A stretch of DNA of 8,117 nt from Candidatus Woesearchaeota archaeon (lineage in GTDB: Archaea > Nanobdellota > Nanobdellia > Woesearchaeales > GW2011-AR4). The position numbers and the translations under genes are program-made. The number at the start of each line of letters is the position of its first letter. The stretch's first letter is position 1. Under the pieces are notes generated by a model that saw only the letters and a list, made by a program, of their open reading frames with translations, made no database searches and was not told the origin of the DNA. Shown piece by piece: positions 4,879-8,117 of the stretch. The stretch lies in NCBI GenBank assembly GCA_016185915.1, contig JACPMP010000066.1, forward strand, positions 1 to 8,117. The letters are read 5' to 3'.

Positions 4879-6366
4879 TCAGACACATGAAGAAGCAACT
4901 GTAAAAATTGTTGTATTCTGCTGAAGATTATTGCTTGTGTCTCTTGCAATGCCAGTTAAATTAACAACACATCCAATACCACAATTAATAGTAAATATTT
5001 GATTAAATTCGTCAGCTGTCCCAGATAAGGTAAAATTAAAAAATTTCTTTACACCTGTATCATTTATTACAATCTGTCCAAAGTTTAAACCTATTTCATC
5101 AGTCACATTGAACGAAGCATTTATTATGTCATTCTGCACTATATTGCTTGTTGGTTTGTTTAAAGTTCCGTTAATAATCGGTTTTGTTGTATCAACTACA
5201 ACATTAAAATAACTAATCGAGACATTATTCACATTAAGCCTTACTCCATAAGAACTTTCATTTGAATAAGTTATGTTATATTGGAAGTATCTGTTTTTTG
5301 CAAGATTCATAAATGTTTTATTATTACTTGCATTTGTTAAAATTGATGTATATGTTTCTCCTGAACATAGAGCATCATCACAAGAACGAACACTTAAATT
5401 AAGTTTATATGTCCCTCTTAAGGCATGCTCTCTGATTGTTGTGTTTTCTAAAGTCATATTCCAGATTGCTACTTCGTCTAATACATTGTTATACCAATAA
5501 TCAACACTGCCATAATATTGTTGTACTTGACCAATCATTAAAGAAGCTGATGTCCCCGCTGGAGTTCCGCTTGTTGTTGTGCTTGTTGCTACTTGAACCC
5601 CATCAACATAAATTTTTTTGACACCATCACTTACACTAAAAGTAGCAACTAAATAATGCCAATTATTGTCATTAATTCCGACACTTGGAGATTGTAGGTT
5701 ATCATTAGTTCCACCACTGACCCATGTATTAAATGCTAAATCATTTCCTGCATTATTTATAGAAAAACTCCATTCACCATTCGAAGTTCCAGAATCTCTC
5801 TTACCAACTAAAAATCTAAAACTTGTTGCAGTGTGTTTAGCCCAAACTTCTACACTGTACCCAGCACCGCTATTCTGCACATCAACATCACTTAAATTTA
5901 CCCAATCATTAGTGCCATCAAACCACAAAGCAGCTTTTCCAAACTTGTAAGTGGTTTTATTAATAAGTGGACAACCTGTTCCAGAGCAACTTCCAAAATT
6001 ATTATATTGTGAGAAATCAGCAAAATAAGTGTCATTTTCACTAGTTGAATTATCAAAGTGCATTAACAAAGTTAAATTTTCATTCTTCAAATCCTCTAAA
6101 TCTGTTTGATAAGGCACTTCTGTTGTTAGGGTTATATTAGTCCAATTAGCATTAGTATTTACTGAATCAAATATTTGACTCGCAAAATGGCCTGAGGTGT
6201 TTGTTGAGGATAAGTTTGCTGCTCCCCCTATTCCTAAAACCTGAAAACCACGCTGAGTTCCAGAATTCCAGTTGCTGTCAGTATCATCAATTATTGTAGT
6301 CGCATTAACTATACTTGCAAGCATTATAACCATTATAATTAATAAATTTTTTTTGATTTTTATCAT
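4879..6366 (-). CDS. Secreted LamG-domain surface protein
   Basis: A 495-residue protein with a signal peptide (MIKIKKNLLIIMVIMLASIV, cut near NATT). A beta-rich N-terminal part (about 25-95) leads to a LamG/concanavalin A-like jelly-roll at about 99-316: LTLLMHFDNST at its start, KAALWFDGTNDWVNLSD (144-160), YSVEVWAKHT (170-179), GEWSFSINN, NNWHYLVATFSVSDGVKKIYVDG (234-256), and VLDEVAIWNMTLENTTI (295-311). These are the usual landmarks of LamG domains, which bind carbohydrates or proteins. An Ig-like region follows (about 320-490), with VRSCDDALCSGETYT and PIINGTLNKPTSN. Many N-x-S/T sites suggest archaeal N-glycosylation. Unlike its operon partner it has no C-terminal anchor and stops abruptly at ASSCV. 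The start has AGGAG six bases upstream and overlaps the previous stop by ATGA. Likely role: adhesion or recognition at the cell surface. Confidence 0.82.
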   Translation of the reverse strand: MIKIKKNLLIIMVIMLASIVNATTIIDDTDSNWNSGTQRGFQVLGIGGAANLSSTNTSGHFASQIFDSVNTNANWTNITLTTEVPYQTDLEDLKNENLTLLMHFDNSTSENDTYFADFSQYNNFGSCSGTGCPLINKTTYKFGKAALWFDGTNDWVNLSDVDVQNSGAGYSVEVWAKHTATSFRFLVGKRDSGTSNGEWSFSINNAGNDLAFNTWVSGGTNDNLQSPSVGINDNNWHYLVATFSVSDGVKKIYVDGVQVATSTTTSGTPAGTSASLMIGQVQQYYGSVDYWYNNVLDEVAIWNMTLENTTIREHALRGTYKLNLSVRSCDDALCSGETYTSILTNASNNKTFMNLAKNRYFQYNITYSNESSYGVRLNVNNVSISYFNVVVDTTKPIINGTLNKPTSNIVQNDIINASFNVTDEIGLNFGQIVINDTGVKKFFNFTLSGTADEFNQIFTINCGIGCVVNLTGIARDTSNNLQQNTTIFTVASSCV

Positions 6367-6629
6367 TTTTTTCTCCTATTCTCAGAAAGAAGATAAATCA
6401 TCGTCTTGATTTCGCTTAATTCTTTCTTTGACACGTCAACCATCAAGCTAAGCAAAATGAACATAATCAGCAAGGTAAGCCAATTGAAAATTGCAATAAC
6501 CATCAGCCAGCTTAACTGACCATTTTCAGCATTATAAACCTGATTTATAAGATTGAATCCGAGAACAGCAGCCCCTATTCCAACAAGCAAAAGGACGATT
6601 TCAAAAATATTCATTCTGTTTTCTGCCAT
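6363..6629 (-). CDS. Small two-helix membrane protein
   Basis: An 88-residue protein beginning MAENRMNIFEIVLLLVGIGA. Two membrane helices are visible (about residues 8-27 and 42-64), joined by a short polar loop NQVYNAENGQ, with a charged C-terminal tail (KKELSEIKTMIYLLSENRRKK) that may form a cytoplasmic helix. No family is recognised. The frame is also open two codons upstream to a TTG at 6635, but the ATG at 6629 is preferred: AGAGG (6637-6641) lies seven bases before it, while it is only one base from the TTG. It lies between two surface-protein genes: its stop overlaps the LamG start by ATGA, and the upstream gene ends about 50 bases before it. It could help export or anchor its neighbours; that is a guess from context. 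Confidence 0.72.
   Translation of the reverse strand: MAENRMNIFEIVLLLVGIGAAVLGFNLINQVYNAENGQLSWLMVIAIFNWLTLLIMFILLSLMVDVSKKELSEIKTMIYLLSENRRKK
6373..6377 (-). promoter_or_regulatory. Shine-Dalgarno of the LamG-protein gene
   Basis: AGGAG on the reverse strand, six bases before the ATG at 6366, inside the last codons of the upstream gene. It fixes the start of the LamG protein and suggests coupled translation with the two-helix protein. A run of seven A fills the gap between it and the ATG. Confidence 0.65.
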
Positions 6630-6636
6630 TAACAAA

Positions 6637-6641
6637 CCTCT
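6637..6641 (-). promoter_or_regulatory. Shine-Dalgarno deciding the start of the two-helix protein
   Basis: AGAGG on the reverse strand lies seven bases before the ATG at 6629 and one base before the alternative TTG at 6635. Only the ATG has proper spacing, so the TTG is unlikely to be used. Confidence 0.55.
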
Positions 6642-6663
6642 TTTAAATACAAAACTAACACAC

Positions 6664-6675
6664 TATTATTTAAAT
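6664..6675 (-). promoter_or_regulatory. Possible internal TATA box before the two-helix protein
   Basis: ATTTAAATAATA on the reverse strand, about 35-46 bases before the ATG at 6629, would give a short leader of about 10-20 bases containing the Shine-Dalgarno AGAGG. In such AT-rich DNA it may be chance; the gene may simply be read through from the large surface-protein gene upstream. Confidence 0.3.
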
Positions 6676-6679
6676 TTTA

Positions 6680-8117
6680 TTATTGTTTGCGCTTGTAGAT
6701 TTTAATTCCTGCGAATACAACAATAACTACAGTGATAAAGGACACTGCGGCGATTATAATATTAGACTTAGTGCCTATTATATCTTTAATGGCAAATCCG
6801 GTTGGCTGATTTATTTGCTCTTTTTGCACAGCACTCTCTGTTAAATTCTTCTCTGTTTCACATGGCTTACAAATACCACCGCAGTCAATGCCTTCCTCAT
6901 TCTGATTTTGTATTCCATCGTTGCAAGCTTCTGCTGCTAAAGCTGTTTGTCTTGGCACTTCACATTTCTGACTTGAAATTGGGGCATTTGACAAGCTCGG
7001 ACATTGTGTATCCTGCGCATGCTGTGGAACTTTTACAAAATCACATTTTCTGGTTTGTGATCCATCAAAACAAGATGACCATTCATCACATTGCCAATCC
7101 ATATTGCAGACGAAAATTGCTCCACCACCACCTCCGCTTCCGCCTCCTCCGCCACCACCGCCTCCTCCTCCACCGCCAGAGCTTGGAGGATTACATCCAT
7201 CACTTGTGTGCTGGCTTGGGTTAGTGTCGCAAAAATCCGTTCCCAATGAACATCCCTCTCCATATTCGTCCCCATCCACATCCCTGCATTGCTCTTTCAC
7301 AGCAGAATGGCTTAATCCAGTCACTTTATACCTTAAACCAGTATCGAAGCAGGTATATTGTCCAGAGGTTACATTATCACAATTTACTAAGGTTTCATTT
7401 AAGGAATCACATGCTGAACTTATTGATGCAAAGCTGACATCTGCATCCTTTATACAAACTGATTTAGCAGTTGTGTTTATTTTTTCAAGAAATGCAGTTT
7501 TTTTAGAATTGAACAAATTTATGCTGCCTCTGATTGAAACTGCGCTACTGCCGTTTGTTGTTCTGTTAATGGTTAGATTTCCAAAATCAAGAATATTTGA
7601 AGAATTAAATGTAAAATTGAACTCTATAATTGAGTCACTTCCATTTGTTATATTTATTGTAAATGTCCCATTAAATAATTTGGATAAGTTTGATGTCCAA
7701 TTTATTATTACATTTAATGGTGTAGTTGTGTTTATTGACGATAGATTTCCAATCAGAAAATCATCAGTATCATTTATTCCATCATTGTCATCATCAGTGT
7801 CATTAAAATCAGGATTGCCGTCATTGTCTAAATCTCTTGCGTCTATGATTGTAACATTTACAATTACTGAGTCAATTTCTACACTATCATTGACAGTGAT
7901 GTTTATTTTATAATCTCCACTATTTGTTAGATTAGTGCTCCATAACAATGCATTATTTAAAATAGTAAATTCAGTTTTGTTTGACGTGAATGTTAATGGC
8001 TCATTATCTAAATCAGAAGCATTTAGTGAGATATTAACAAGCTGAGTTTCCAAAACTGTTATTGAAAGAGTTGTTATATTAATTGATGGCTTTGAATTCA
8101 AGATTGTTATTTTTGAG
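6680..8117 (-). CDS. Large anchored surface protein, C-terminal part (N-terminus outside window)
   Basis: The frame is open to the right edge, showing 478 residues with no start (a TTG at 8101 lies inside the open frame and has no sign of being a start). Numbering from the edge: cadherin/Ig-like beta domain (about 5-90); Asp-rich calcium-binding type repeats with DLDNDGNPDFNDTDDDNDG (95-113); a beta domain ending in RYKVTGLSHSAVKE (262-275); a DVDGDEYGEGC...FCDTNP block (279-300) like a degenerate MopE-type metal-binding repeat; a Gly-rich linker (314-333); a TSP1-like Cys/Trp region WQCDEWSSCFDGSQTRKC (341-358); a Cys-rich CNDGIQNQNEEGIDCGG motif (398-414); and one membrane helix (about 450-472) followed by KIYKRKQ, preceded by PTGFAIKD. 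About 25 N-x-S/T sites lie before the Gly linker and only one after it, pointing to heavy glycosylation of the distal part. Likely an adhesin or S-layer-like surface protein. It heads the operon with the two genes downstream. Confidence 0.82.
   Translation of the reverse strand, partial: SKITILNSKPSINITTLSITVLETQLVNISLNASDLDNEPLTFTSNKTEFTILNNALLWSTNLTNSGDYKINITVNDSVEIDSVIVNVTIIDARDLDNDGNPDFNDTDDDNDGINDTDDFLIGNLSSINTTTPLNVIINWTSNLSKLFNGTFTINITNGSDSIIEFNFTFNSSNILDFGNLTINRTTNGSSAVSIRGSINLFNSKKTAFLEKINTTAKSVCIKDADVSFASISSACDSLNETLVNCDNVTSGQYTCFDTGLRYKVTGLSHSAVKEQCRDVDGDEYGEGCSLGTDFCDTNPSQHTSDGCNPPSSGGGGGGGGGGGGGSGGGGGAIFVCNMDWQCDEWSSCFDGSQTRKCDFVKVPQHAQDTQCPSLSNAPISSQKCEVPRQTALAAEACNDGIQNQNEEGIDCGGICKPCETEKNLTESAVQKEQINQPTGFAIKDIIGTKSNIIIAAVSFITVVIVVFAGIKIYKRKQ
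7121..7177 (-). repeat. Polyglycine-coding GGN tract
   Basis: Eighteen GGN codons interrupted by one AGC Ser codon (five Gly, Ser, thirteen Gly), reading on the reverse strand. It forms a flexible spacer between the sequon-rich distal part and the Cys-rich, membrane-proximal part of the surface protein. The coding strand, and so the mRNA, is a dense series of GG steps, a stark contrast to the AT-rich surroundings; replication slippage may change its length. Confidence 0.85.

Noticed and set aside
5273..5950. Three plus-strand open frames (at 5273, 5436 and 5666)
   Set aside because: They are antisense to the LamG gene, overlap one another, and are rich in Leu/Ser/His as expected for the complement of Asn/Thr-rich coding DNA.
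6630..6635. TTG start for the two-helix protein
   Set aside because: It would leave one base between AGAGG and the start codon, while the ATG at 6629 has seven.
7033..7281. Minus-strand 82-codon frame within the surface-protein gene
   Set aside because: It is a shifted reading of the same strand through the GGN tract (giving Glu/Ala/Val repeats); the main frame carries the recognisable domains.
7104..7913. Long plus-strand open frame (269 codons) starting with a polyproline run
   Set aside because: It lies fully antisense to the surface-protein gene. The proline run is only the complement of the GGN tract, and the rest shows no domain, signal or promoter.
8099..8101. TTG at 8101 as start of the surface protein
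   Set aside because: The frame continues open to the window edge, the protein lacks a signal peptide from this point, and it would begin inside an Ig-like domain.

Overview
This window looks like part of a DPANN-type archaeal genome, probably near Woesearchaeota or Pacearchaeota. That placement is an inference from gene content and promoter style; no marker gene here proves it. The DNA is AT-rich (about two-thirds A+T by eye). Genes that start a transcription unit have a TATA box about 25-35 bases before the ATG, so their transcripts would be leaderless or nearly so, whereas at least two downstream genes have a Shine-Dalgarno sequence. Gene content also points to archaea: a Dph2-family protein, a DTGF-type (AF_0612-like) retropepsin, and long Asn-X-Ser/Thr-rich surface proteins with a C-terminal membrane anchor.

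Layout. 1-360 (-): N-terminal part of an amino-acid permease, cut by the window edge. 361-480: divergent promoter region. 481-3195 (+): a tight three-gene operon of exported proteins, namely a pilin-like single-pass protein, a secreted HExxH zinc metallopeptidase (metzincin-like), and a Cys-rich type I membrane protein with a short helical cytoplasmic tail. 3214-3791 (-): a two-gene cassette of a small DUF5678-like protein and a retropepsin-like aspartic protease, overlapping by one base. 3829-3936 (+): a previously unannotated remnant that repeats, in diverged form, the C-terminal tail of the membrane protein ending at 3195. 3994-4686 (+): a Dph2-family protein lacking the first of the three usual domains. 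4687-4878: a convergent intergenic region with several inverted repeats. 4879-8117 (-): a three-gene surface operon, reading from the right edge inward, with a large glycoprotein-like anchored protein (5' end outside the window), a two-helix membrane protein, and a secreted LamG-domain protein.

How the parts relate. Two blocks concern the cell surface. The left operon looks like a secreted protease with two membrane-attached partners; the right operon combines an anchored, probably glycosylated adhesin-like protein with a LamG carbohydrate- or protein-binding protein. Most points worth checking lie between the blocks: the protease cassette flanked on both sides by related tail sequences, the domain-deficient Dph2, and the structured intergenic DNA with two hairpins sharing a loop core.
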